From: Paraburkholderia sp. BCC1884
GTDB lineage: Bacteria > Pseudomonadota > Gammaproteobacteria > Burkholderiales > Burkholderiaceae
Assembly (NCBI RefSeq): GCF_900996225.1
Contig: NZ_CAAJGL010000068.1
Coordinates: forward strand, 1,612,001 to 1,676,000
DNA length: 64,000 nt
Direction: 5' to 3'
Part shown: positions 25,701-34,906 of the stretch, one piece after another
Numbering within the stretch: the first letter of the stretch is position 1
How the letters are laid out: every line of letters begins with the position of its first letter
Position numbers and translations under genes: made by a program
Notes under the pieces: generated by a model
Databases searched by the model: none
The model's input: the letters and a program-made list of their open reading frames with translations, nothing else
Told to the model about the DNA's origin: nothing

Positions 25701-27495
25701 TGCCATGTAACCTGTGCGTATTCTTCGGCGCTGCCGCAGCGGATGCGGCCGCCGCCGACACGCCGGCCGGACCTTCGGGAATATCGCTTGGACGGGTTGC
25801 CTGCACGGTCTGCGGATACAGCACCAGCAACGCGCGCAGCACGCCGTTGGTCCAGCCGAAGCCATCCTGCAGCGGATATTCTCCACCGCCTGCGGAGACA
25901 CCCGTGCTGGTCGCGTCCACATCGTATTTCTCGACGAGCTTGCCGGTGTGCTGGTAATAGGACACGTTGGTTTTGATCCAGCGAGTCGCGATGCTCTGTG
26001 CAATAGCCGCTTCGCTGTAGCGGCGCAAACCGATCACCGCCAGATATTGCAGCGGTGCCCAGCCGTTCGGTTCATCCCACTGTTGACCGCTATTGACCTG
26101 GGTGGTGGCGAGTCCGCCTGGGCGCAGCAACTCGCGCTGCACTGTGGTCGCTACGGCCTTTGCCTGCTGTCGGCTGGCTACGCCGGTATATAACGGGTAC
26201 ACCGTCGCGGCAGTCAGCCGGTGCGTCAACGTGCGATGCACGAAATCGTAGTCGCCGAACGCCTGCATCTGCGGGTCCCAGAGCACCCGCCGAATCGCGT
26301 CGGCGCGCATGGCCGCGTGCTGCTCCATGTTTTCCGCATGCGTGACGTCGCCGCGTACCCGGTAGGCCTTCGCGAGGGTGCGCTCCAGATCGACCAGCAG
26401 GCAGTTGAGATCGACCGGCACCAGCGAGGTGACGTCGACGGTTGCGAGTGTCTTGCCGTCGGCGAACCAGCGCGAACTGAAGTCCCAGCCGGTTTCGCCG
26501 CCTGCGCGCAGATTGCGCCAGAGATCGGCGGAGTCGCGCTGCGGTGTCTGCTGCGCGGTGAGCACGTCCTCACGGTACGACTCGTCGCGCGGCGTGGCGC
26601 GTTCGTCCCAATAGCGGTTGAGCAGCGTGCCGTCCGCCAGTCGCACCACGTGGCGGCTCGCCTGACCGGCGGGAAGACCGTCGCTGCCTTTCATCCAGTA
26701 CGCGTATTCGCGCTGCAATTCGGGCAGGTACTGCGCGTAGACGGCATCGCCGTCTTTCTCGGCCACGAGCCGCACCATCTGCGCGAAGAACGGCGGTTGC
26801 GAACGGCTCAGGTAGTAGGTGCGATTGCCGTTCGGAATATGCCCGTAACGATCGATCAACGTTGCGAAGTTTTTCAGTTCGTCTACCACGAGCGCATGCT
26901 GTCCGCTCTCTTCGAGACCGAGCATGATGAAGTACGAATCCCAGTAGTAGATTTCGTCGAAGCGGTCGCCCGGCACGATGTACGCATGCGGCAAAGGCAG
27001 CAGCGACGACCATGGGCTCGCGCTGGCATCCGGCGCGCGGCGCAGCACGTTCCACAGCGTATCGATATGGCCGACTACATCCTGATTCGGATCGGAGACG
27101 TAGGCCTTGGCCGTGCGGGACGGCAGTGTGAAATTGCGCTTCACGAACTCAGCGAGGCTGAAGTTCGGCTGCTGTCTGGCGACGTCGTAAGCGGCCGCGA
27201 TCTGCGCGGGCGCCGAGAGCGGCACCATGTCCGCGAAAGTCTTGCTGTCGGGATACAGGTGAGCGAGTTGAACGTCGCGATACAACGCAGGGTACTGCTC
27301 GGAAGGCGGGACGGGCACCACGGGCGAGGCCTGGCCCGGCGGCTCGATATGCGCGGCCTGCACGGCGGCGGCCGTCGGCGCGGGCGAGGCGGACGCGGTG
27401 GCGGCGCCCGCCAGCGATGCATGCCAGACGAGCGCCGCAATCAGCGCGGCACGCGAGGGAAGACGGAGTAAATCGGTCGAGGCGTGATAGGTCAT
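25684..27495 (-). CDS. treA: Periplasmic alpha,alpha-trehalase (GH37)
   Basis: 603 residues. Signal peptide at the N-terminus (hydrophobic segment 14-32, AAT/ASA cleavage region), then the GH37 catalytic domain. Both family signatures are present: PGDRFDEIYYWDSYFIM (first signature) and QQWDEPNGWAPLQ (second signature, QWDxPxGWAP). It hydrolyses trehalose to two glucose molecules outside the cytosol, for osmolyte recycling or use of plant/fungal trehalose. A 40-residue Ala/Pro-rich linker follows the signal. It is divergent from the hybrid kinase gene (258 bases). Confidence 0.95.
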   Translation of the reverse strand: MTYHASTDLLRLPSRAALIAALVWHASLAGAATASASPAPTAAAVQAAHIEPPGQASPVVPVPPSEQYPALYRDVQLAHLYPDSKTFADMVPLSAPAQIAAAYDVARQQPNFSLAEFVKRNFTLPSRTAKAYVSDPNQDVVGHIDTLWNVLRRAPDASASPWSSLLPLPHAYIVPGDRFDEIYYWDSYFIMLGLEESGQHALVVDELKNFATLIDRYGHIPNGNRTYYLSRSQPPFFAQMVRLVAEKDGDAVYAQYLPELQREYAYWMKGSDGLPAGQASRHVVRLADGTLLNRYWDERATPRDESYREDVLTAQQTPQRDSADLWRNLRAGGETGWDFSSRWFADGKTLATVDVTSLVPVDLNCLLVDLERTLAKAYRVRGDVTHAENMEQHAAMRADAIRRVLWDPQMQAFGDYDFVHRTLTHRLTAATVYPLYTGVASRQQAKAVATTVQRELLRPGGLATTQVNSGQQWDEPNGWAPLQYLAVIGLRRYSEAAIAQSIATRWIKTNVSYYQHTGKLVEKYDVDATSTGVSAGGGEYPLQDGFGWTNGVLRALLVLYPQTVQATRPSDIPEGPAGVSAAAASAAAAPKNTHRLHGTRVNP

Positions 27496-27753
27496 CGGCT
27501 ACCGGATCGGAATAAAACGCATGGGCGGTTGAGAGATGTTTGCATTCTTCGCACGATTGACCCGCATACCGCCCGCAAAGTTGCGCGAATCGTGTACAGC
27601 CCCGCCCAGCAAGCCTGCCACCCGTCGTTTGGGTCTCAAAAACAGCACCCATCCTGTATGATTACGCCGGTTATCGCGCGCCGCCCGGCACTACGCGGAA
27701 AACCCGAAAAATATTCCGAATCATCGCGATTCGCTACGCCGAAGACAGAAAAA

Positions 27754-30700
27754 ATGACCGCATCTCAGGCCGTCGATCAAGATCGTTTTCGCGGCATCAT
27801 CCGCCGCAACATTGCGCTGCCTTTAGGCGTCGGTCTGGTGACGATGGCCGTGTTCCTTGGCTTGATCGCCTATCTGGTTTCGACGATGAACTGGGCCGAA
27901 CACTCCGAACGCGTGATCGGCCAGGCCAACGAAATGCTGCGTCTCGCGGTGGACCGTCAGTCGGCGGTGCGCGGTTTCCTGATTACCGGCGACGACCGAT
28001 TTCTCACGCCGTACGAAGCCGCCGGCCCCAAGTTCAAATCGCAGATTCAGACGTTGCAACAGGCGGTCTCCGACAATCCCCCGCAAGTCGAGAAGCTCAA
28101 GGACATCGAGGCAATCGAGGAGCGCTGGACGCGCTCGGCCGAGAGCCTCATCGATGCGCGGCGCAAGCATCAGGATGTCGAAGCCGCGGTAACGAGCGGT
28201 GTCAGCAAGAGCGATTTCGACGTCATGCGCGATCAGTTCGGCGATTTTCTCGACGTCGAGTTGCGCCTGCGCCAGGAGCGCAGCGACGCCACGCACCGCG
28301 TCACCACGACCCTGGTGAGCGTATTCCTGCTGTTCAGCCTCGGTGTGAGCGGTCTGCTCGCATGGATGGGCCGCCGCGAATTATTGAGCCTGTCGTCCAC
28401 TTACGATGAAGCGCTGCGTCAGCAGGCCGAGCAGACCGAGCTATTGCAAGGGCAAGTCTGGTTGCGCTCGGGGCAGCGTCTGCTGGCCGAAAAGGTCGTC
28501 GGGCAGGCCACCCCGGGTCTGGTCGGCCGCGCGATGCTCGACTTCCTCGCCGAATACCTGGACGCAGTGGTTGCCGCGCTCTACGTGCGCGACCGGCAGC
28601 ACGGCACGCTGCGTCGCATCGCCACGTACGGGTTCAGCCGCGAAAGCGAGCAGGCTGCGGCACGCAATTTCGAAGAGGGCGAGACGCTGATCGGGCAGGC
28701 GGCCGCCGCGCGGCGCAAGCTGGTCTTGCGTGACGTACCGGCCGATTACGTGCAGGTCGTCTCGGCAACCGGCAGGAGCGCGCCGCGCAATCTGCTGATC
28801 ATGCCGATCGAAAACGACGGCGAGGTCAATGGTGTGGTCGAACTGGGCTTCGTGCGCGAGTTGACGAAGCGCGATGAGGACTTCGTCGAACTGATCGGCA
28901 ACAGCATGGGCGACTTCGTCGAAGCAGCCTTGTATCGCGAGCGCTTGCAGGACGCGCTCGCCGAGACCCAGCAACTGAACGAAGAGCTTCAGGTGCAGCA
29001 GGAAGAATTGCGCGTCTCCAACGAAGGACTCGAAGAGCGCGGCCGTGCCCTGATGGAATCGCAAACGCGACTGGAAGCGCAGCAAGCCGAACTCGAACAG
29101 ACCAACGTGCAACTCGAGGAGTACGCGCAGCGTCTCGAGCGCCAGAAGTCGGACCTGCTGCGCGCGCAGGACGATCTCGCCGCCAACGCGGCGCGTCTCG
29201 AACAGTCGAGCCGCTACAAGTCCGAGTTTCTCGCCAACATGTCGCACGAGTTGCGCACGCCGCTGAACAGTTCGCTGATTCTCGCGAAGCTGTTGCAGCA
29301 GAATCGCACCGGCAATCTGAGCGACGAGCAGGTGCGCTACGCGGAAACGATTCACGCGTCCAACAGCGATCTGCTGGTGCTGATCAACGACATTCTCGAT
29401 CTCTCGAAGGTCGAAGCCGGCCAGGTCACGGTCGAACTCGAAACCGTCTCGATCGACGCGACGCTGCAATCGCTCGAGGAAATGTTCAAGCCGCTCGCCG
29501 GCGCCAGGCATTTGCAGCTCACGTTCAACCGCTCGCCGGGCACGCCGGATACCTTTGTCACCGACGGTCAACGCGTCACCCAGGTGTTGCGCAACCTGCT
29601 CTCGAACGCGGTGAAGTTCACCGAACATGGCGAGGTGGCGCTGACGGTCGCGCCGGCTGAAGACAATATGCTGCGCGTCGACGTACGCGATTCCGGCATC
29701 GGTATCGCGGCCGACAAGCTGGAAATGATCTTCGAAGCGTTCCAGCAGGCCGACGGTTCGACCAGCCGTCAGTACGGCGGCAGCGGTTTGGGTCTGTCGA
29801 TTTCGCGCGAGTTCTCGCGTTTGCTGGGCGGACGCATTACGGTGGCGAGCGAAGTCGGCAAGGGCAGCGTGTTCACACTGTGGCTGCCGCTCGACGGCGA
29901 AGCCGCACTGGCGAACTCACCGGGCGCGCAAGCTGCGGCTTCGGCTTCGGCTTCGGCTTCGGCATCAAGCTTCGTTTCGGGACATGCGCCGGTCGCCGCG
30001 CCGGCGACGTTCGGCGCCAAAGCGGAGCCGCTACTGGTTCGCACGCCTTCAGGCGTCAATCAGACGGCGGTGATCACTCCCGCGAACGGCCTCACCATCG
30101 GCAACGCACCGGAAGCCACCCGCGGCCCGATCGCCGACGATCGTGACAACCGGACCCGCCCCGGCCGCCTGATCGTCGCCGTGGAAGACGATCACTCGTT
30201 CGCCGAGATCCTGCGCGAACTCACGCACGAACTCGACTTCGATTTTGTTCACGCCAGCGACGCCGCCAGCGGCCTCGCGCTGGTGCGCGACATGCGTCCG
30301 GCGGCGGTGCTGCTCGACGTCGGTTTGCCGGACCGTTCCGGCCTGACCGTGCTGGAGTGGTTGAAGAACGATCCGCTCACGCGCCATATTCCGATTCATA
30401 TCGTCTCGGCCACCGATCATGCCGACAAGGCGCTGCATCTCGGCGCGATTGGCTACACGCTCAAGCCGACCGCGCGCAGCACGATGGAAGCCGCGATCCG
30501 CCGCCTCGAAGCGCGCCTGCAACAACGCCTCAAGCGTGTGCTGGTAATCGAGGACGATGCGCCGATGCGCGAAAGCATCCGCGCGCTGCTGCAAAGCGAG
30601 AACACGGAGATCGTTGCAGTGGCGACGCTGGCGGAGGCACTGGAGTATCTGTCGAAGTTCAGCTTCGACTGCGTGGTGACCGATCTCGCGCTGCCCGACG

Positions 30701-31338
30701 GCACCGGCTACGATCTGCTCGAACGACTGGCCGCGAACACCGCGCATGCCGCGTTGCCGGTGATCGTCTACACGGGCCGCATGCTCTCCGACGAGGAAGA
30801 GCACCGCCTGCGCCGCTATTCGAAGTCGATCATCATCAAGGGGGCGAAGTCGCCCGAACGTCTGCTCGACGAAGTCACGCTGTTCCTGCATAGCGTGGAG
30901 TCGTCGCTGGCACCCGAACAGCAGCGCATGCTGCGCACGGTGCGTCAGCGTGACAACGCCTTCGAGGGCCGCACGATCCTGCTGGCGGAAGACGACGTAC
31001 GCAATATCTTTGCACTTTCACATGTGCTGGAGCCGCTCGGCGCGAAGCTGCAGATCGCGCGCAACGGACGTGAAGCGCTCGACGCGCTCGAGAACGGCCC
31101 CGACGTGCATCTGATCCTGATGGATATCATGATGCCGGAGATGGACGGTTTGACGGCGATGGGCGAGATTCGCCGTAATCCGCGCTTCGCGCATTTGCCG
31201 ATCATCGCGCTGACCGCCAAGGCGATGGCCAACGATCGCACGCGCTGCCTCGAAGCCGGCGCGGACGACTACGTGTCCAAGCCGATCGACGTGGACAAGC
31301 TGGTCGCGCTGTGCCGCGTCTGGCTGCGCCAACGCTAG
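27754..31338 (+). CDS. Hybrid histidine kinase with CHASE3, GAF and three receiver domains
   Basis: 1194 residues. Order: helix 1 (about 22-44), CHASE3 periplasmic sensor (about 45-185), helix 2 (about 190-212), GAF (about 250-400), coiled coil (405-490), HisKA with phospho-acceptor His498 (SHELRTP), HATPase (about 605-720, DSGIGIA and GLGLSIS), a linker with a Ser/Ala repeat (ASASASASAS), then receivers REC1 (Asp855), REC2 (Asp977) and REC3 (Asp1124, LMDIMMPEMDG). The membrane sensor probably reads an envelope or osmotic signal. ATG 27754 is chosen because it begins the conserved part; frame stays open upstream. CheR, CheB and a second kinase follow in the same operon (spacings 48, 9 and 9 bases). 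Confidence 0.93.
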   Translation: MTASQAVDQDRFRGIIRRNIALPLGVGLVTMAVFLGLIAYLVSTMNWAEHSERVIGQANEMLRLAVDRQSAVRGFLITGDDRFLTPYEAAGPKFKSQIQTLQQAVSDNPPQVEKLKDIEAIEERWTRSAESLIDARRKHQDVEAAVTSGVSKSDFDVMRDQFGDFLDVELRLRQERSDATHRVTTTLVSVFLLFSLGVSGLLAWMGRRELLSLSSTYDEALRQQAEQTELLQGQVWLRSGQRLLAEKVVGQATPGLVGRAMLDFLAEYLDAVVAALYVRDRQHGTLRRIATYGFSRESEQAAARNFEEGETLIGQAAAARRKLVLRDVPADYVQVVSATGRSAPRNLLIMPIENDGEVNGVVELGFVRELTKRDEDFVELIGNSMGDFVEAALYRERLQDALAETQQLNEELQVQQEELRVSNEGLEERGRALMESQTRLEAQQAELEQTNVQLEEYAQRLERQKSDLLRAQDDLAANAARLEQSSRYKSEFLANMSHELRTPLNSSLILAKLLQQNRTGNLSDEQVRYAETIHASNSDLLVLINDILDLSKVEAGQVTVELETVSIDATLQSLEEMFKPLAGARHLQLTFNRSPGTPDTFVTDGQRVTQVLRNLLSNAVKFTEHGEVALTVAPAEDNMLRVDVRDSGIGIAADKLEMIFEAFQQADGSTSRQYGGSGLGLSISREFSRLLGGRITVASEVGKGSVFTLWLPLDGEAALANSPGAQAAASASASASASSFVSGHAPVAAPATFGAKAEPLLVRTPSGVNQTAVITPANGLTIGNAPEATRGPIADDRDNRTRPGRLIVAVEDDHSFAEILRELTHELDFDFVHASDAASGLALVRDMRPAAVLLDVGLPDRSGLTVLEWLKNDPLTRHIPIHIVSATDHADKALHLGAIGYTLKPTARSTMEAAIRRLEARLQQRLKRVLVIEDDAPMRESIRALLQSENTEIVAVATLAEALEYLSKFSFDCVVTDLALPDGTGYDLLERLAANTAHAALPVIVYTGRMLSDEEEHRLRRYSKSIIIKGAKSPERLLDEVTLFLHSVESSLAPEQQRMLRTVRQRDNAFEGRTILLAEDDVRNIFALSHVLEPLGAKLQIARNGREALDALENGPDVHLILMDIMMPEMDGLTAMGEIRRNPRFAHLPIIALTAKAMANDRTRCLEAGADDYVSKPIDVDKLVALCRVWLRQR

Positions 31339-31386
31339 GTACGACAGTGACAGGAATGATGGATCAGTCCGCATGAGTCAAATGGT

Positions 31387-32232
31387 ATGAGTCAGTCCGA
31401 ATTCGACGCGCCGCAACGCATCAGCGATTTCGACATCGAGTTGAAGCTGCTGCTGGAGGCGATCTACCTCAAGTATCAGCACGACTTCCGGCACTACGCC
31501 ATGTCGTCGCTGCGGCGTCGCCTGTCGCAGGCGCTGGAGGAGTTCGGCCTGAAGTCGCTCTCGCAGTTGCAGGACCGCATCATGCGCAGCGGCGACGAGT
31601 TTTCGCGGCTGTTCCAGTACCTGACGGTGCAGGTCAGCGACATGTTCCGCGATCCGGCGTATTTTCTGGCGTTGCGTGAGCATGTCTTGCCGCGTTTGCG
31701 CACCTATCCGTCGATCAAGGTATGGGTGGCGGGCTGCAGCACTGGCGAGGAGTTGTGGTCGCTGAAGATTCTGTTCGACGAAGAAGGGTTGACCGAGCGC
31801 ACGCTGTTCTACGCGACCGACATCAACCCGGACGCGCTGGCGCGTGCCGAATCGGGTATTTACGCGCTCGACCGCATTCAGGGCTTTACGCAGAACTACC
31901 TGGCCGCGGGCGGCAAACGGTCGTTGTCGGATTACTATCATGCGGCCTACGGCGGCGCGCGCTTTGCCGGCTCGCTGAAAGACCGCGTCGTGTTCGCCGA
32001 CCATAGCCTCTCCACCGACGAAGTGTTTCTCGAAGCGCACCTGGTGTCGTGCCGCAACGTGCTGATCTATTTCGATCGCGGCTTGCAGGATCGTGCGCTC
32101 GGTCTGTTCGAAAACGCCTTGGTGCGGCGCGGTTTTCTCGGCCTGGGCAGCAAGGAAAGTTTGCGTTTTTCGCGCCACTACGAAGCGTTCGACGAATTCC
32201 GTCCCGGCGAACGCATTTACCAGAAGCGATAG
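31387..32232 (+). CDS. cheR: CheR-type protein-glutamate methyltransferase
   Basis: 281 residues. An N-terminal helical CheR domain (KYQHDFRHYAMSSLRRRL) precedes the SAM-binding domain with VWVAGCSTGEELWSL and ATDINPDAL, and RNVLIYFD near the end. It methylates glutamates on chemoreceptors in chemotaxis systems. No receptor, CheA, CheW or CheY is nearby; instead it is coupled to hybrid kinases, as in the CheB/CheR-containing stress-signalling operons of proteobacteria. It is followed by cheB after 9 bases. Confidence 0.93.
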   Translation: MSQSEFDAPQRISDFDIELKLLLEAIYLKYQHDFRHYAMSSLRRRLSQALEEFGLKSLSQLQDRIMRSGDEFSRLFQYLTVQVSDMFRDPAYFLALREHVLPRLRTYPSIKVWVAGCSTGEELWSLKILFDEEGLTERTLFYATDINPDALARAESGIYALDRIQGFTQNYLAAGGKRSLSDYYHAAYGGARFAGSLKDRVVFADHSLSTDEVFLEAHLVSCRNVLIYFDRGLQDRALGLFENALVRRGFLGLGSKESLRFSRHYEAFDEFRPGERIYQKR

Positions 32233-32241
32233 CACGCACCC

Positions 32242-32868
32242 ATGCCACGCTCCAAGGCCAGTCCAGCCGTCGATACCGATCCGCCCGCCGAAGCAGCGCG
32301 CGGTTACGAGCTCGTCGTGATCGGCGGCTCGGCGGGCGGTATCGAAGTGCTGAACGTATTGCTCGGCGCGCTGCCCGTGTATTTCGCCCAGCCCGTGATG
32401 ATCGTCACGCATTTGCCGCCGGATTCGCCGAGCTATCTGGTTCACGCATTGGCGCACCGCTGTGCCTTACCGGTGATGGAGCCGGATGCGGGCGAACCGA
32501 TCCTGCCGGGCCGTGTGCATGTCGCCCCGCCGGGCTATCACATGCTGGTTGAAGTGGATCACACCGTGGCCTTGTCGACCGATGCCGCCGTGCGTTTTTC
32601 GCGGCCTTCGATCGACGTGCTGTTCGAGTCGGCGGCAGCGGTTTATGGGCAGCGTCTGCTGGCGATCCTGCTGTCCGGCGCCAACGACGACGGCGTGCAA
32701 GGTCTGAAGCATGTGCGCGCGTTGGGCGGCACGAGCTGGGTGCAGGCGCCGGACACGGCCGGCTCCCCCGAAATGCCGCGTGCCGCGATTGAGCGCGGCC
32801 TGGCGGACTCTATTTATACTCCCGAAACTATGGCCCGGCGGCTTGCCGCTTTGCCGGCCTTTTCCTGA
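32242..32868 (+). CDS. cheB: CheB-type methylesterase without receiver domain
   Basis: 208 residues: only the catalytic half of CheB, lacking the N-terminal receiver. The Ser-His-Asp triad is visible: GGSAGG (Ser), IVTHLPPDSPS (His), and SGANDDGVQGL (Asp). It demethylates or deamidates glutamates in partner proteins. The missing receiver means it is not controlled by its own phosphorylation; the kinase receivers around it could do that instead. Tight operon with cheR and the next gene. Confidence 0.93.
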   Translation: MPRSKASPAVDTDPPAEAARGYELVVIGGSAGGIEVLNVLLGALPVYFAQPVMIVTHLPPDSPSYLVHALAHRCALPVMEPDAGEPILPGRVHVAPPGYHMLVEVDHTVALSTDAAVRFSRPSIDVLFESAAAVYGQRLLAILLSGANDDGVQGLKHVRALGGTSWVQAPDTAGSPEMPRAAIERGLADSIYTPETMARRLAALPAFS

Positions 32869-32877
32869 CCCGATGCC

Positions 32878-34005
32878 ATGACGAACTCACCTGTGAACAT
32901 CCTGATCGTCGACGACATCGTCCACAACATCACGGCGCTCGAAGCCTTGCTGGCGCGGCCGGATCTCGCCGTGCTGGTGGCGGACTCGGGCACCGCCGCG
33001 CTCGACCTGCTGCTCAAGCACGAAGTCGCGCTGGCGATTCTCGACGTCAACATGCCCGGCATGAACGGCTTCGAACTCGCGGCGCTGATGCGCGGCAGCC
33101 CACGCACCTCGCATGTGCCGATCATCTTCCTGACCGCGACGGCGCAGGACGCCTCGCGCACTTTCCGTGGCTACGAGGCGGGCGCGGTCGACTTTCTCTA
33201 CAAACCGTTCGACCCGCGCATCCTGCAATCGAAGGTGGATGTGTTCGTGCAGCTCGAACAGCAGAAACGCCAGCTTGCCGCGCAACTCGTCACGACGCGC
33301 CAGATGCTCGAAGCCAACGAGATGTTGATGGCGGTGTTGAGCCACGATCTGCGCACGCCGCTCGGCGCCGTGCTGGCGTCGGCGGAATACCTGATGCGCA
33401 CGGCCGCCGACGAGCAATCAATGACGGTCGCCAGGCGCGTGAAAAACAGTTCGCTGCGCATGGCGCGCATGGTCGATCAACTGCTCAATCTGGCGCGATT
33501 GCAGGGCGGCCGTCTGCCCTTGCAGCCGCGTTCGATCGAACTGGCGACGCTATGCCGCTCGGTGATCGACGAATTCACGTCGCGTGAAAACGGCAAGCGC
33601 ATCGTGTTTGCAAGCCGTGGCGACACGGCCGGTGCGTGGGACACGGATCTGGTGTGGCAGGCGGTGTCGAATCTGGTCAGCAATGCGCTGCACCATGGCG
33701 CGCCCGGCGGCGATATTGCCGTCGAAGTCGATGGCGAGTCGGTGGACTCGGTGCGTCTGAAGGTAGGCAATCTCGGTACGATCCCGCCGGAAGTGTTCCC
33801 GCATCTGTTCAAGGCGTTCGGGCCGAATAACAGCAGCGCGCGTTCGCGTGAAGGTCTGGGGCTCGGTCTGCATATCGTGCAGGAGATCGCGCGCATGCAC
33901 GGCGGCAGTGTCAGCGTGAATTCCGACGATGCCTCCGGCACGGTGTTCACCATCGAACTGCCGAGAATGGTGACGTTCCAGCGCGGGTCGTTTACCCGCA
34001 AGTAA
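32878..34005 (+). CDS. Receiver-histidine kinase fusion
   Basis: 375 residues, soluble. An N-terminal receiver (about 8-120; Asp in AILDVNMPGMNGFEL) is joined through a coiled coil to HisKA (VLSHDLRTPLGAV, His at about 159) and HATPase (about 260-370, GLGLGLHIVQEI). Such REC-HK proteins commonly relay phosphate from a membrane kinase. It closes the four-gene operon. With three receivers on the first kinase and one here, a branched phosphorelay is possible. No output DNA-binding domain is present in the operon itself; the LuxR gene 70 bases downstream is the natural candidate. Confidence 0.92.
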   Translation: MTNSPVNILIVDDIVHNITALEALLARPDLAVLVADSGTAALDLLLKHEVALAILDVNMPGMNGFELAALMRGSPRTSHVPIIFLTATAQDASRTFRGYEAGAVDFLYKPFDPRILQSKVDVFVQLEQQKRQLAAQLVTTRQMLEANEMLMAVLSHDLRTPLGAVLASAEYLMRTAADEQSMTVARRVKNSSLRMARMVDQLLNLARLQGGRLPLQPRSIELATLCRSVIDEFTSRENGKRIVFASRGDTAGAWDTDLVWQAVSNLVSNALHHGAPGGDIAVEVDGESVDSVRLKVGNLGTIPPEVFPHLFKAFGPNNSSARSREGLGLGLHIVQEIARMHGGSVSVNSDDASGTVFTIELPRMVTFQRGSFTRK

Positions 34006-34075
34006 GCGGTTGCGCTGTGCTACGCTTGGCGGAACCCAAGCTTCGCAGCATCTTGTTGCGTAACCGACCCTCATC

Positions 34076-34894
34076 ATGCGTTCCTGGCGCATCGCCACTT
34101 CATCTTCAGGCGCGCACATCGACATCGCGCGCGCGGCCGAACTCGTCATGTCGATCTCGCATGCCGATGCCGACGCGCTGGCCGCCAGCATGCTAAAAAC
34201 CGTCGGCGAGACGGTGCCGGTTTCGCAGTGCACCATCTTCGCGTATGAATTCGACGCGCGTCCGCGCACGGTGTCCGCCGCCGATCATCGCGGCGGACGG
34301 TTTCTACGCGACGTCGCCGATCGTTACGCCAGCCAGTTCTATGCGCTCGACGGCAATCGGGCGATCGTCGGCCGATCGCGGAGCCGATCCGAGCGCGGCG
34401 CACTGGTTCTGCACCGGCAGCAAGTCGACGAAATCGAGAACGAAGCCTACCGCGCCGCCTGTTACGCGCAGCCGAACGTGTCCGAAAGGCTGTCCTTGCT
34501 GGTGCAACCCATGGACAGCGTCTGGCTGGCGATCAACCTGTATCGCGACAGCGCCTACGGCGTGTTTCAGCCACATGAACTGGAGCGGATCGAAACTCTC
34601 GCGCCGTTATTCGCGCATGCAGCAAAAGGCCACTACGCGCTCAATGGGCAGTATCAGGAGGGCGCGGCAGCGGCAATGCTGGCGCGCGCGCGGCGCGTCT
34701 GTCCGACGCTCACGCCGCGTGAGCTCGATGTGTTGCGCGGCACGCTGGAAGGCGCGAGCGCCGCCGAGATCGCCGCACAGATGGGCGTCAAGCCGGCCAG
34801 CGTCGTCACCTACCAGAAGCGTGCGTACGCACGGCTCGGGGTCTCCACCCAGCGGCAACTGTTCGCGCTCTGCCTGCAACCCGACCCACCCTGA
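34076..34894 (+). CDS. LuxR-type transcriptional regulator with N-terminal sensor
   Basis: 272 residues. The last 60 form a GerE/LuxR helix-turn-helix (LTPRELDVLRGTLEGASAAE, then MGVKPASVVTYQKRAYARLG). The N-terminal 200 residues resemble a GAF-like ligand domain (VSQCTIFAYEF, LLVQPMDSVWLAINLYRDSAYG) rather than an acyl-homoserine-lactone domain: the AHL-binding WxxxY signature is not evident. No clear ribosome-binding site before ATG 34076; ATG 34148 is an alternative. It follows the kinase operon and may be its output, or independent. Confidence 0.85.
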   Translation: MRSWRIATSSSGAHIDIARAAELVMSISHADADALAASMLKTVGETVPVSQCTIFAYEFDARPRTVSAADHRGGRFLRDVADRYASQFYALDGNRAIVGRSRSRSERGALVLHRQQVDEIENEAYRAACYAQPNVSERLSLLVQPMDSVWLAINLYRDSAYGVFQPHELERIETLAPLFAHAAKGHYALNGQYQEGAAAAMLARARRVCPTLTPRELDVLRGTLEGASAAEIAAQMGVKPASVVTYQKRAYARLGVSTQRQLFALCLQPDPP

Positions 34895-34906
34895 TCCGGC
34901 CGCGAA

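Noticed and set aside
27484..27753. Upstream in-frame extension of the hybrid kinase
   Set aside because: The 90 extra codons overlap the trehalase start region and have no homology pattern; ATG 27754 begins the membrane sensor part.
29937..29966. Short GGCTTC tandem repeat as a mobile or regulatory repeat
   Set aside because: It lies within the kinase linker and simply encodes an Ala-Ser run, a common flexible linker.
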